A stretch of DNA of 64,000 nt from Gordionus sp. m RMFG-2023 (lineage: Eukaryota > Nematomorpha > Gordioida > Chordodea > Parachordodidae), in NCBI RefSeq assembly GCF_954871325.1, contig NC_088775.1, positions 64,581,561 through 64,645,560 on the forward strand, written 5' to 3'. The position numbers were made by a program, and so were the translations under genes. This document shows positions 1 to 10,850 of the stretch, one piece after another. Below the pieces are notes generated by a model. The model ran no database searches. It was not told the DNA's origin and saw nothing but the letters and a program-made list of their open reading frames with translations. Numbering within the stretch: position 1 is the stretch's first letter; every line of letters begins with the position of its first letter.

Positions 1-560
1 GGAATTGAATGCAACTCATTGTTAGTTTTGTCAAATCTTGTGTTGCTACGCTGGCAAATATTACAACATTTTACAAAATTAACCACATCCAATTTCATAT
101 TTGGCCACCAGAAGCTAAAAATATAATACATGATATAATAAATAGATTTATTATGCAGAAATATTTTACCTACTAGTCAAGTTGCTGTGAGTCTTGGTGA
201 TACCAAAATGGTTAGCTAAAGATTTTGCCTCATTAGTATCACATCCACTCCACTATAACTTTTTAAAGAAGGTAAACTCTTCTGTTACAATCTAAAATTG
301 TATCACTACTATAAAAATGGTAAAACAATTTATTATTGTGTATTATATTTAAAAATATATTATTGATCATATAATATTATAATTTTTATATATTTTACCT
401 ATCAGCCAATTTGCTGTAAGTCTTGGTGATACCAAAATGGGCAGCAAGAGATATTGCTGACACATTAGTATCACATCCACTGTGAACCATTTGAAGAAGT
501 TGAATTCTTCGGTCAAGGTCCAATACGACTTCACCATTATGAGAATGGTGATGCATTTTA
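1..560 (-). mobile_element. Integrase zinc-binding (H2C2) fossil, retroelement or Ginger-like
   Basis: Read on the minus strand, 130 to 1 encodes a stretch with FWWPNMKLDVVNFVK followed by CCNICQ. This is the usual integrase zinc-binding signature (W-P-M, then C..C). The preceding exon (550 to 400) carries the matching AAHFGITKTYSKL stretch with the conserved His. A second, diverged copy of that exon lies at 330-167, and a short GT..AG intron of about 55 nt separates it from the W-P-M exon. This zinc finger occurs in Ty3-type LTR elements and in Ginger/KRBA2-like integrases, and the fragment is too short to choose. It is broken and runs off the window edge. No LTR was seen here. Confidence 0.6.
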
Positions 561-859
561 CCCTTACAAATTTTATATATCGAGGCCTGAACTCGCAGAT
601 TGCGTCTTAAGCCATTATTGAAAGATATAGATGATAGATATTTTTAGTAAAGGATATAATCGTGTATCTCATCGAATTCTATTAAAATGAATAGAAATAT
701 ACTAAACAAAATTTATATATTTGATTTATCGTCTTTCGTCATTTATTTGGGGAAACAAAGGATAATTTTGGTATCAAAAACAACTGTTGAAATGAATAAA
801 AAAATAATATATATAATAAATGGCTCAAGTCTATATCCAAATTTAATTTATAGTATTCA
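561..859. other. AT-rich stretch without recognisable genes
   Basis: I see no coding signature, repeat or RNA gene between the integrase fossil and the tandem repeats. Confidence 0.5.
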
Positions 860-1310
860 ATGAAAATAAAGAATATTTCAGTGTATTTAGGCAATATTTT
901 GCTTGCAAACTGAAATTTATCTTATAGAAAAAATTTGCAATACTGAAATTTATCATATAGAAAAAATTTGCAATATTTTTTAAGTTAGCAAAGATTTAAA
1001 TAAACTTAATTAAAATAAAATAAAGAATATTTCAGTGTATTTAGGCAATCATTTTGTTTGCAATTCTGAAATTTATCATATAGAAAAAATTTGCAAAATT
1101 TTTTAAGTTAGCATAGATTTAAATAAACTTAATTGGAATAAAAAATTATCATGTTAAAGTTAGCAAAGATTTAAATAAACCTAATTACAATAAAATAAAG
1201 AATATTTCAGTGTATTTAGGTAATCATTTTATTTGCAATACTGAAATTTATCATATAGAAAAAATTTGCAAAGTTAAAAAAGATTTAAATAGCTTAATTG
1301 AAATAAAAAA
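860..1310. repeat. Diverged tandem repeat, period about 165 bp, about 2.5 units
   Basis: The block beginning AAAGAATATTTCAGTGTATT recurs near 862, 1020 and 1194. Each copy is followed by a stretch reading CTGAAATTTATCATATAG. Units differ by small indels, so the array is old. No open frame runs through it. Confidence 0.8.
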
Positions 1311-1379
1311 TTAGTAGGTATACTCAAAATAAAAAAATATTCTATTAAAATTACTAAAATTTATTATTAGAAAAATTTA

Positions 1380-1840
1380 CAATCATTTACTTTGCAAAGT
1401 TGAGTATTGGTAGAATAATAGGTTTTTATGCCAGTTTATAAGTTAATCGTTGTTATAATGCTATCAAATATATATAAATAATTCAATAATATACAATTAC
1501 TTTGTAGGCCAGCAATTGGATATGTTTTAATATACTTTATCTAAAATTGATCAATTAAGATATTAGAAAGATATATTAATTACTGCAAAGTTGAGTATTG
1601 GTATAATAATAGGTTATTATGTCAGTTTATAAATAAATCGTTGTTATAATGCTATCAAATATATATAAATAAATCGTTGTTATAATGCTATCAAATATAT
1701 ATAAATAATTCAATAATAATATACAATTACTTTGTAGGCCAGCAATTGACTATATTTTAATATACTTTATCTAGAATTAATTAAATTAAGATATATTATT
1801 TTCTACTTTGCAAAATTACTTTGTAGGCCAGCTTACAATT
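1380..1840. repeat. Tandem duplication of about 200 bp plus a partial third unit
   Basis: GCAAAGTTGAGTATTGGT recurs near 1397 and 1586. Each copy is followed by ATCGTTGTTATAATGCTATC and later by TTTGTAGGCCAGC. The second unit has an internal 38-bp duplication (ATCGTTGTTATAATGC twice). A truncated third unit with TTTGTAGGCCAGC ends near 1833. Confidence 0.8.
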
Positions 1841-1865
1841 GATCTTGATAGATTCTTCATAAATC

Positions 1866-2000
1866 TGATTTAAACGAACTCCCACTTCAATCAAATATGT
1901 CAATATCACTAAAAAAATAAGGTTAAATCTTAACATGTCAGTCATAAATGCCAATATCACTAAATTAGAATCTATTTAAATCGGGAGTTCATTTAAAACG
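1866..2000. repeat. Small inverted-repeat (MITE-like) unit
   Basis: The left arm TTTAAACGAACTCCC (near 1871) pairs with GGGAGTTCATTTAAA (near 1983). The interior has two copies of a CAATATCACTAAA motif that recurs near 5585, 5640 and 5690. No clear target duplication was found. Confidence 0.5.
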
Positions 2001-2056
2001 TTACACCGGTGTAATATTTAAAAAAAAAATTTGGGGGCCCGGTGTAACGTTTTAAA
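1992..2056. repeat. Hairpin with 18-bp perfect arms
   Basis: TTTAAAACGTTACACCGG on the left is the exact reverse complement of CCGGTGTAACGTTTTAAA on the right. An A-run and a G-run lie between the arms. The right arm is also the start of the long inverted repeat that reappears at 5703-5748. Confidence 0.8.
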
Positions 2057-2199
2057 AATACTCCATTTTTTTATATACTCCTTTAAGCTTATTTGTGGAG
2101 TATTTTCAGATCATATTGTTCGATTATAATGTATTTACATATCAGAGTATATTTAGATCAATGTAATTTTTATAATGATATTTTTTTGAAAAAGTGCTC

Positions 2200-2313
2200 A
2201 TGTCAATCAAGAAACATTATTCTGGAGCTGATGATGCTGAGGCGATTTTTTTGAATTTCCAGTCAAATTTTTTAGGTCGTAAAGGATATTTGCCCCGTTG
2301 GCGCCTTTTTTAA
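2200..2313 (+). CDS. Short ORF, 37 codons, function unknown
   Basis: ATG to TAA encodes a 37-residue peptide starting MSIKKHYSGADDAEAIF and ending GRKGYLPRWRLF. Its base composition is clearly richer in G+C than the surrounding DNA, and third positions vary, which suggests a coding past. It could be a terminal exon of a gene whose other exons are lost, or part of the MULE. I do not recognise a domain. It stands just inside the left inverted repeat and upstream of the tandem array. Confidence 0.3.
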   Translation: MSIKKHYSGADDAEAIFLNFQSNFLGRKGYLPRWRLF

Positions 2314-2333
2314 ACTCCATTTTAAAAAATAAA

Positions 2334-2885
2334 TACAGGTTCATATTCATATATTTTACATTATAAATTTTATTTTATTATAGAAAATAAAAGAAGCTAC
2401 AAATTTATCATTGATTCAAGAAGCTAAAGATTTATTATTGATTCAAGAAGCTAAAGATTTAAAAATACAGGTTCATATTAATATATTTTACATTATAAAT
2501 TTTATTTTATTTTAGAAAATAAAAGAAAAGATTTATCATTGATTCAAGAAGCTAATCATTGATTCAAGAAGCTAAAGATTTAAAAACAGGTTCATATTAA
2601 TATATTTTACATTATAAATTTTATTTTATTTTAGAAAATAAAAGAAGCTAAAGATTTATTATTGATTCAAGAAGCTAATCATTGATTCAAGAAGCTAAAG
2701 ATTTAAAAACAGGTTCATATTAATATATTTTACATTATAAATTTTATTTTATTTTAGAAAATAAAAGAAGGCTAAAGATTTATCATTGATTCAAGAAGCT
2801 AAAGATTTATTATTGATTCAAGAAGCTAAAGATTTATCATTGATTCAAGAAGCTAAAGATTTAAAAACAGGTTCATATTAATATA
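2334..2885. repeat. Nested tandem array, about 120-bp units with internal 27-bp repeats and splice-like borders
   Basis: The block beginning CAGGTTCATATTAATATATT (first copy TTCATATTCATAT) recurs near 2335, 2468, 2587, 2709 and 2867. Each unit has a T-rich run ending TTTTATTTTATTTTAG, then 55-90 bp built from copies of GATTTATCATTGATTCAAG plus AAGCTAAA, then AAACAG before the next GTTCATATT. The TTTTAG and CAG/GT borders look like an exon with a 45-nt intron, in line with other introns here. In one frame the 27-bp repeat reads KDLSLIQEA. The frame does not carry over from unit to unit (stops, and a 7-bp deletion in two units), so it is either non-coding or a decayed exon duplication. Confidence 0.7.
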
Positions 2886-2919
2886 TTTTACACTATAGTT
2901 TTATATATTTATTTTAATT

Positions 2920-3904
2920 ATGTCATTATATCTTAATACTAAATTTAATTCTATACATGAATTAAACGATGCCATATCTATATATGAAAAAGAATTTTTT
3001 TTTAACAGTTATTAATAAATCAGACTTATTAAAGGAACCTTATAGCAAAGCATTTATAGCTCAATATAAATATAATTGAGTTTATTATATATATAAATAT
3101 GGACTGAAAAAAAAATAAGTCTAGAGGTATAAGATCCTCATCTAGTCTTCGCAAGGAATGTATTTTTATGTTCACAGTCTTTCTTCAGTGTGATAAACTA
3201 AATGTGTATTCTTTAGATATTGTCACATTTGTAAAAGATCATAAAAACCATGATCTAGGTTAGACATATTTATTTGATTTTTAACTAACTTGATTTATAT
3301 AATCAAGATAAAAAACTATATGAGATGCTCTCTAAACAAAGAAGGCTTTCTCCAATAAAAAAACAAATTGTGGAGCAAGCTATCACTTTTAAAGCTAATA
3401 AGGTGAAAATACAAGAATATGTTCTTAATTCAGGTCAGATGATGACTCTGAGAGATATTCATAATATTTCAGCCAAATTAAACAAGCCATCTGATAATGT
3501 ATTACTTGATGTAATAAATCAACTCAGGGAAGATAATGGAGCTGTGATGGAAATCCTAGAAAATGATAGTGAATTGTTGGGCATTTACTTTCAAGATGCT
3601 AGCATGCTCCATTATCTTAAATATTATCCTGAGGTGATATTCATTGATGCTACCTACAAATTAAACAATCTAGGTATGCCACTGTTTATTCTACTTGTAA
3701 TAGATAGTCATGGACAATCTCAAATTGTCGCTTTATGGCTTGTAAAGGCGGAATCATATTTTTGTGTTAAAAATATGTGCATGATGCTTGGTACCAGATG
3801 AAAAAATCGTCTGCGGGAAAATGGCTGATGTTAAATTGTTTTATATATTTTCTTCAAGATACATTTAAAATATTTGCCTTTAAAATGCTATCTCCGAGAA
3901 ATAA
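2920..3904 (+). pseudogene. MULE-type transposase (SWIM/ZSWIM3-like), truncated and frameshifted
   Basis: A start at 2920 gives MSLYLNTKFNSIHELNDAI. The frame shifts at a run of nine T near 2995-3003 and again before 3110. The stretch SRGIRSSSSLRKEC through KDHKNHDLG (3118-3258) is the FLYWCH/WRKY-GCM1-type zinc-binding N-terminus, with its C and HxxH-like residues. 3325-3801 is open for 158 codons and has the MULE core FIDATYKLNNLGMPLF, with the first catalytic Asp in FIDAT. After 3801 the frame shifts, and 3777-3860 continues with LNCFIYFLQDTFKIF, matching the family's LxCxFHxLxTF block. The rest of the core and the SWIM zinc finger are missing, and a LINE fragment follows. The gene is dead. 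The family assignment rests on motif reading, not a search. Confidence 0.75.
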
Positions 3905-4300
3905 TGGAATGCCATATCTTTATTTGAATGGAAAACAGGCCTATTTAATCTTTTATATTTTATAGATATCAATAAAAATCACTTTATCATCATTGGAGGA
4001 GACCTTAACATGAAATTATGTAATGAAATCACTAATTCTCTTATTGGTTTTGCTACTTTAAATAATCAACTTTTTATAAACAAAGAAACAATAAATTCCA
4101 CACATACTTCAAACCCTCAAACAAATATACTCCTATAATCCTTAAAAAATATAATATCTCTAATCTTAATTTACCAACCCCAGCAAATAATTTTCTACAT
4201 AATTTGAATCAAATCAACAATAATGACTCATGGTTAAACATTTCAAACTCAATTATCAAAACAGCAAATACCCATCTTAATATTAATTATCAATATCTAT
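3905..4300 (+). mobile_element. LINE endonuclease fragment
   Basis: In the frame through 3966, the sequence reads EWKTGLFNLLYFIDINK, then HFIIIGGDLNMKL, then a run to TSNPQTNILL. The IIIGGDLN block is the hallmark of the AP-like endonuclease of non-LTR elements. Downstream (to about 4290), DSWLNISNSIIKTAN resembles the linker between endonuclease and reverse transcriptase. Neither 5' nor 3' end is preserved. It directly follows the truncated MULE transposase and probably inserted into it or replaced its tail. Confidence 0.6.
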
Positions 4301-4471
4301 ACATAATGTACATAAATACAAATGTGTTATTTTAATTATTTCTGCTAACAATATAATTATACATGAATGGGTTTAAATTTAATCGTCAATATGTGTCATT
4401 AAATCATCACAACACAAATTCTCATTAAATATTTTCTTTGTTATTTTTTATTTTTCAATATTATTTTTTAG
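4301..4471. other. AT-rich intron-like sequence upstream of the microexon gene
   Basis: No coding signature. It ends in a strong pyrimidine tract and acceptor (TTATTTTTTAG, 4461-4471), so it is probably the intron before the first exon I can place. Confidence 0.4.
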
Positions 4472-5236
4472 ATGTTACAAGAAAAGGTATAGTTTTAAAA
4501 AAAATTAATTATATATTTATATATTTATCAAGATGACACTTAAATCAGGAAAGAAAAAATGTTAATACTTTTAAAAATTTATTAAATAACTTTAAACAGT
4601 TCCTAGGTCAAGTGAAAAGTTTCATTCTAGTACCATAAAAGGTATACAATGGATTTTATTATTAAATAATATTCCTTTTTTTAGATGATGATGAAAATTT
4701 TCAAGAACCAGCTATTAAAAATCTAAAGCTTAATGCGGAAGAAAATCATATGAAGGGTAATATTTTCATATATTTAATATTAAATCCTTTTTGAAAATAT
4801 CTAGTTATGAATATAATAAATTCGATAGTTGGAGAGGATTATAATTGTATAAACAAAAAAGGTATAATAAAAAAGATCTAATATACATATTTTTTTAGAT
4901 GATGGAGTTAAGACACCAGAAAAATCATCGAAAATGCTAGAGCCTGATGACATTCGACCTTTTGGTAACATTTTTAAGATTTGATAAAATCAATTTTTTA
5001 ATTTAATAGGTACCCCGCCGGAGAGGACGGGCATGGCTCAAAATGCCGTTTATGGTACAGAGGTGGAGATAGTTGCAATGACAACTATGCTCCAGACAAA
5101 TATTTTAATACATACTATTTATAAATGGGCATACTATATGCCCATTAAAAAATTAAGTAATATTAAAAAATTTAATGTAAATATTTATTTAATAAATCAT
5201 AGCGAACATATTGATCGCATAATTAATTTTAATTAA
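4472..5236 (+). CDS. Multi-microexon gene, 3' part, function unknown
   Basis: Four exons join in one frame through GT..AG introns: 4472-4486 (15 nt), 4685-4756 (72 nt), 4899-4964 (66 nt) and 5010-5236 (with stop). Introns are 198, 142 and 45 nt. Each of the three internal exons begins with two bases AT and ends with G, so all are symmetric phase-1 exons. Each junction restores Asp (G|AT), or Gly for the last (G|GT). The product starts DVTRKDDDENFQEPAIK, is acidic with PEST-like SSKMLEPDD, and ends in a 75-residue exon with GTPPERTGMAQNAVYG. No domain was recognised. The 5' exons, including any signal peptide, are not placed and may have been lost to the LINE/MULE insertions upstream. An AATAAA lies near 5341. 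The exon pattern recalls microexon secreted-protein genes, such as bicycle genes of aphids or MEGs of flatworms, but no shared motif was found. Confidence 0.6.
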
Positions 5237-5307
5237 TATTTATATCGCATATAGCATATATTATTTATATCGCATATAGCATATATTATTTATATCGCAT
5301 ATATTAT
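5235..5307. repeat. Tandem repeat, 25-bp unit, about 3 copies
   Basis: ATTTATATCGCATATAGC recurs directly after the stop codon of the microexon gene and would lie in its 3' UTR. The last copy is shortened. Confidence 0.85.
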
Positions 5308-5564
5308 TAATTGATTTTTTTATCTTTATATTTACAAATTAAATAAAGGATTTTAATAAATTATTCTGAAAATTGTTTCTAACTTTGAGCAGTAACGTGA
5401 TAATAGATAGTGCAAGATTTATATGTTAATCTTTGATATTTTCGAATTAAACCTTAAATAAATATATAAATGTTTAACACTTAATATTAAATCTAATAAT
5501 TTCTAAAGAGAATAAGGCAAAATTGCCTTAAATATCATAGGACATAGAAAAAATAATATTTATT
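5308..5564. other. AT-rich 3' flank with polyadenylation signal
   Basis: It contains AATAAA near 5341, consistent with transcript end formation for the gene at 4472-5236. I see nothing else. Confidence 0.4.
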
Positions 5565-5703
5565 ATTCATACGTCAGTTATAAATGCCAATTCACTAAAT
5601 TTATTATATTTAATATTTATGTCAGTCATAAACGTCAATATCACTAAAAATGTAATATTTAATATATACACGTCAGTCATAAACGTCAATATCACTAAAT
5701 ATA
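5565..5703. repeat. Three direct repeats, about 55-bp spacing
   Basis: A GTCAGTCATAAACGTC motif followed by AATATCACTAAA occurs near 5572, 5622 and 5682. Related copies lie at 1893 and 1936 beyond the opposite inverted repeat, in the same orientation. Confidence 0.75.
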
Positions 5704-5748
5704 GGAGTATATAAAAAATGGAGTATTTTTAAAACATTACACCGGGCC

Positions 5749-5864
5749 TAAAATTTTTAAACCCTCGCCGGGCCTAAAATTTAAAAAATTTTAAAAAATA
5801 AATCCGAGCCTGGCCGAATTTATAATCTGGGCCGGGCCGTACAAATGGTACCCGCAGGCCTCTG
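5749..5864. mobile_element. GC-rich MITE remnant, GGCCCGG family, right end
   Basis: The repeated CCGGGCC blocks and the terminal CCGCAGGCCTCTG match the right end of the complete 168-bp MITE at 42783-42950 (CTGCAGGTCTCTG). The left end is not seen. It abuts the hAT derivative that starts at 5866. Confidence 0.55.
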
Positions 5865-5865
5865 A

Positions 5866-7810
5866 CAGGGGCGTCGCTAGCCTTTACAATCTCAGGGGGC
5901 TCAACCAAAAAATTTTTATATTAATATATTATACTTTTTTAAAATTTACTAACTCTAAATAATTATTCTGAATGTCATTTATTATATTTTGCATGCAAAA
6001 TAAACTAGCATATAAATCATTAAAATAATACAAGACATATCTAAAAATAATATTTTTTAATACAAAATCTATTTATTACAGTATAAAATATTTTCGATTG
6101 TTGATATAAAAAAATTTTGCGCCTAAAAAATTATAAATGATAAAAAAGGTTAATTAATTCTTATATATATGCCTCAATTGATAATGGTTTTTGAAAACTA
6201 CATAATAATATATAATATTAGCAACTTACATTGACAAAAGATCATGAAACTAATATAACTCTCTATTACCATTTTAGACAATGTTTTATAGAATGAACTA
6301 ATAAGAAAAAATTTATAGACCTCACCAAATCAACAATTCTTGAAGAAGAGAATATAAACGACCAATCCAAATCATAAAACTATATGGTGGTTAGAGCTTC
6401 CTCTTAGATGACATGATGGAGCTAGATAAGTAATCGAGAAAATTATTGTATGATATTAAATTTCTAAAAGATTATCTTCCATTTTTAATGATATATAAAC
6501 GACTACACAGTTGACCATTATTGCTTATCTAAAATATGCGATCATATGCTCTCAGCAGCTGTAGTAAAAATCTTAAATTACATAGCCACACAAATAATAG
6601 ATGCTGGTTAATTTGCAGTCCTAGCCATGACACTCACGATGGTAACCCATATCAGAAATTATTCTGTTAGATAAATTTATAAAACAAAAACACTAAAAAC
6701 CTTTAGAAGAAATTATGCAAATATATTGAAGCCTTGAGTTATTTACATGGCAAAAATGCCATATTATAAATGAAACGTAACTACAAAATAAGAACCAGAG
6801 TGATATCATGAAAACATTAAGATTTTATATATTATTGTCGCACCATCTCTAGTTGGTATATTATATCTTAAAATAATAGTAGTTTGTAATAATATTAAAA
6901 ATATATTCATATTAAAAATTTAACTCAAATCTAAATTCCGAAGAAAAAAATTGCTTCCTAAAAACACGTAAAAAAAGAGAAGAAAAGGTATCTAATTTAT
7001 TACATCCATTGTGGGATAAATAATAATACGCTTAATTTTAATTATATTGTAAATAAATAGATGGCGTTAAATATTTGTAAGCAAATTGTTACTTATATTT
7101 ATTATCAAGGCATTTATTAGTAAAATTCATTATAATATTAGCTGTAATATATTAACTGTCAAATACGTCTATAAAAGTGGCATTTTATCTAATATTTTAT
7201 AAACAACTGTATATAATAGAGGATTATAAACTATATGTCTACTTACTTACTTTTTATTATACTTATTTGGGCCTGGAAAATATTTTTAGGAATAGGTATG
7301 ATAATAAAATTTAAAAATATATATACAGTTGATTAGTCATTTTGAACTCTGCTAATTACAATATTAAATTTTTTAGTTTTTAATAATAAATGATTATATT
7401 TATTTAATTAGGATTATGAAATAATTTAAATAATAATAGTCAATTAAGCTTCAACTATTAATGCTAAATTAATATTTAGTGAGTGATACTAATAGTCTAT
7501 TTTTAACACAAAATTTGATTGCTAGCTGACATAGTAAAAATATAATTTATATATATTAATTTAATCTAATATTTAAAATAGTATTAATTTAATAAATATT
7601 TAGATAGTCTTATTAATTTTTAAATAATAAAATTAAATCTATATTTTACTTAATAGAATTATAAAAGAAATCTTTCAGGGGGCAATCAAAAAAATTTATT
7701 TTTAGTTCAAGGGGTTAAGATTCTATTTAAAAAAAATTTTTGCTTCAAGGGGCTATTCAAATTTTCCAGGAAGCTCAAGCCCCTGCGCCCTCTCCCTGAC
7801 GACGCCACTG
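5866..7810 (+). mobile_element. hAT derivative (hAT-N), copy 1
   Basis: It starts CAGGGGCGTCGCTAGCC and ends GACGACGCCACTG, imperfect hAT-type inverted repeats of the CAGTGGCGTCG class. It aligns along its whole length with 61571-63532. Subterminal blocks of AGGGGGCT / AGCCCC occur at both ends. No long frame survives. An LNYIATQIID stretch near 6575 matches DUF4371-type hAT transposases, so this is a decayed derivative of an autonomous element. The 8-bp flanks (GCCTCTGA and CTATTAAG) do not match. The left side lies against a MITE end, and the right side continues into an inverted partial copy of the same subterminal region. Confidence 0.85.
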
Positions 7811-7930
7811 CTATTAAGCTCAGTAGCATCACTGTTCCAGCTCCCTGAAAAATTTAAATAGCCCCCTGAACAAATTTTTTGAATGGCTCCCTAAAAGCCC
7901 CCTGAACGAAAAAAAAATTTGATAGCCTGC
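7811..7930 (-). mobile_element. Inverted partial copy of the hAT-N subterminal region
   Basis: CACTGTTCCAGCTCCCTGA and the following AATAGCCCCCTGAAC blocks correspond to the reverse complement of the right end of the element at 5866-7810. This places two hAT-N right ends head to head. That could reflect insertion of one copy into another or an aberrant transposition, and it explains the missing target duplication. Confidence 0.55.
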
Positions 7931-8029
7931 TTAATATTTTTTTAAAAAATCTAATGAAAATTTAATTAATCCGATTTAATTATGTGATCTGTGTTAGCCG
8001 AGTTCAAAATCACTAATAAACTATATTAC

Positions 8030-8880
8030 TCATTTTTAAATTTAATTTATTATGACCTTTTCTAAAATCCAAACCAGTATTCGAAATTTTTTTTATTAAA
8101 ACTCTAAATATATTTAATTAAAACATCTTTTACTCATTTAGTTTATATTTATAAGATACTGAGGAAAGAAGAAATATTGAATTTGAGATGAATATTTTAA
8201 ATGTTGAAACTGGAAGCAATATTGATGTTGATCTTGATATATTTTAGACTAAAGAAAAGGAGAAATGATGGAGTAGAGTTCAAAAAAGTATATTTATAAA
8301 ATAGTTTTTCAATTTCAAACTATACTTTGGATAATAAAAGAAGATTAATTGTAGTTTTGAGAGGTATAAATAATGGAAGAAAAAATGTTGAGAGAAATAA
8401 AATCGGTAAATTAATTTATATATAAGATATTTTATTTGTAAAACAACAGAAGCTATAAGTGGTTGAATCTGAGGATATGAACTCTGATAGGATTCAGTTT
8501 TTAATATAACTAAAAAATAAAATTAAATACAGGCACGTAATCTGGCGAGAATGCTAAATGATTATTTGTAGCAACAATCCATATAAAGTATTTTTGATAA
8601 TAAAAATGTTGTAGTTTAACAAAGCATATTTAATGAAATACACTTTTAAACTAATTTTATTTAGATTTTTTGGATAATAAGAAAGAAGATTAAATGTGAA
8701 TGAGAGATCTAAATAATGTAGATAAAAAAGCAATGAAAATAGGTAAATTAATTTATATATAAGATATTTTATTTATAAAACAATAGAATCTATATATGAG
8801 GTTGAATTTGTAGATAAGAACTCTTATAGGAATAATTTTCTAATATAATTATTAATTAAGGATAAAATTTGATATAGTTA
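8030..8880 (+). pseudogene. Possible exon relic and diverged tandem duplication (about 340 bp)
   Basis: 8156-8247 follows an AG and, read from its third base, gives TEERRNIEFEMNILNVET and then an acidic tail before TAG. Like the exons at 4685 and 4899 it would start with AT, restoring Asp in phase 1. Downstream, a block with TAAATTAATTTATATATAAG occurs near 8412 and 8735. It is preceded each time by TTGGATAATAA and followed by a similar ACTCT(G/T)ATAGGA region. This may be a decayed microexon gene or an old non-coding duplication. Confidence 0.3.
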
Positions 8881-8889
8881 AAACCTCTT

Positions 8890-9180
8890 AATTGCATATC
8901 ACTTAAATGGAAAAATTTTTAAATGCGAAAATAATCAGCCATTTTGTTTAAATCTACAATGGCATAATGTTAAAAATATATTTTTAAATGCACATCGAAT
9001 AATTGCGAAATATAGGTTAAATGCGAAAAAGATTCATCATTTTGATTAAATCTACAATGCCATAATGTTAAAATATATTTTTAAATGCAAATCAAATAAT
9101 TGCGAAATATCGATTAAATGCGAAAAATTTAAAGTCCCATTTTAACAATGCTATTTTTATGGAATAATTGCGAAGCGGTA
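8890..9180. repeat. Tandem repeat, about 100-bp unit, 2.3 copies
   Basis: Units start AAATGCGAAAA (near 8923, 9019 and 9116) and share AAATCTACAATG and CATAATGTTAAAA. Related TTAAATGC/TGCGAA motifs flank the array on both sides. Confidence 0.85.
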
Positions 9181-9230
9181 ATTTTTGAAAATTTATTTTT
9201 GAATTTTACATTAATCTCTTAAATTCTTGA

Positions 9231-9935
9231 TACAATCTGAAGGGTTTTTCTTTTTATTTGAGGCTAGGTGCTTAATTACCATGTATCATAAAATTATTAT
9301 TTTATGCTCAAATTTATGAAAAAATTTAATTTATAGAATCAAAATTATCACCTTTCTTTATAAATAAACAACCCGCAACTAAGAAAATTAGCTTTCCGAA
9401 AACATAGGTAGTATTATTAATTTTGCTTACATAGATACAGAGCTCAAATTGCAGTCTGAATGGCCTTCTCATGCTACAAAAAGATAGAATTTTCCCAAAA
9501 CATTTAATGAGGTAGTTCTAAATTTTATATGCAATTTTTGTTGCTACAGATATATAGAAAACGACAAAATATTAATTTCATGCAATCTGCAATGAAAGAG
9601 GGAGCGCCCCTCTTGAAAAGGTTTATATTTTTTATATAAATAAAGAGATTTATTTAATTTTCTAGAAAGTCATGATAGTGCAGAATGTAATTACTTGAAT
9701 GTTATAAAAGAGATACTCGAAACTATTTACCTAACAAAACAAAGCTATGAATAGATATAACATATTTATCCAGTTTGCATATTCTAACTTGAAGGGTCAA
9801 GAAACATTAACAAGGCTAGAAGTTATTGTAGAAGACCAATTTAAACATTCATTGCAAATTAATTAATTTTATAGAAATTATTTACCTGTTCATATATTTA
9901 ATGTAATAAAATAAAATATCATGTGTGTAATTTTA
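9231..9935. other. AT-rich stretch without recognisable genes
   Basis: No coding signature, RNA gene or clear repeat seen. Confidence 0.5.
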
Positions 9936-9939
9936 ATTT

Positions 9940-10284
9940 TGCAATTCATAAATTAAATATTAAAAAGTTTTCAAATAAGAAATTAAAAACATTTCTCAAT
10001 GAGTAAAATTGGATTATCTATATTCATTCATTTGATTTATTCATTATTGATTGGTAATGATTTATTTATTAAGTTCTATTATATAAATTAAAGGATTATC
10101 TTAAACGAAAAATAATTTTTTTTTGCAATTCATATATTAATTATTAAAATATTTTTTCAAATAAGAAATTTAAAATATTTCTCACTGAGATCTACTATTC
10201 ACTCATTAATTTATTCATCAGTGATTGATTCTGACTGATTTATTTAGCAGGGTATACTTACATAAATTAAAGGATTATCTTAGT
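9940..10284. repeat. Tandem duplication, about 180 bp, two units
   Basis: TTTGCAATTCATA near 9939 and 10122 starts each unit, and AAATTAAAGGATTATCTTA ends each (near 10085 and 10265). The copies differ by many substitutions. Confidence 0.85.
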
Positions 10285-10850
10285 TGGCATGTATTAAAAG
10301 TAAGGTGTAATTATTATATTTCTTATTACAACCTTTAAGTTGTTTAGCTTTCTATATCAAATTTTGTTATAATTATTAACAATGAATTTAAAGATGTAAT
10401 TATACACAACGTTGTAAAGATGTAATGTAAACAATTTCTCTATATATCTCAACGTTGTAGGTACAACAGAGCTACACTAGGTTTTTCTCATTACCATCTA
10501 ATTGGATTTATTAAGGTGGGGAAGAAATTATGAGAAACCCTTTACACGTTCGTGGGCAAGCCGTACGTACTTGTACGCACAATAGTCCAAGGATTATCGT
10601 TTAAACGTCTATGGGCTGATTGAGAAAGGGACAGGGCCAAATAAGACAGCCCACCATACCTACTGTCCTAATTTTATCTAACTATGATTGGATAGGGGAA
10701 GGCTGGTTTAAGTTAATGTTTAAAGATTCGCATTTAATAAAAAAAATAGAAAAATATGTTATTAAATAAAAGTTTACTTGTACTCTTGAGGTGGCTGAGG
10801 GAGAGGAAGGGTATAGTTGTGGGTAAGGGTGAAGTAACGGATAGGGGATA

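Larger units (their letters stand above)
2036..5748. mobile_element. Segment bounded by 46-47 bp terminal inverted repeats, carrying a MULE transposase
   Basis: 2036-2082 (starting GGCCCGGTGTAACG, ending TATATACTCCT) is matched in reverse complement by 5703-5748 with one substitution and one T indel. Between the arms lie a decayed MULE-type transposase, a tandem array and a multi-exon host-like gene. The arms could be the ends of a MULE that took up host sequence. They could also be two copies of a smaller inverted-repeat family that happen to flank it, because the left arm is also half of a local hairpin. No 8-11 bp target duplication typical of MULEs was confirmed. The CAATATCACTAAA motif lies outside the left arm and just inside the right arm in the same orientation, which argues for a more complex origin. 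Confidence 0.5.
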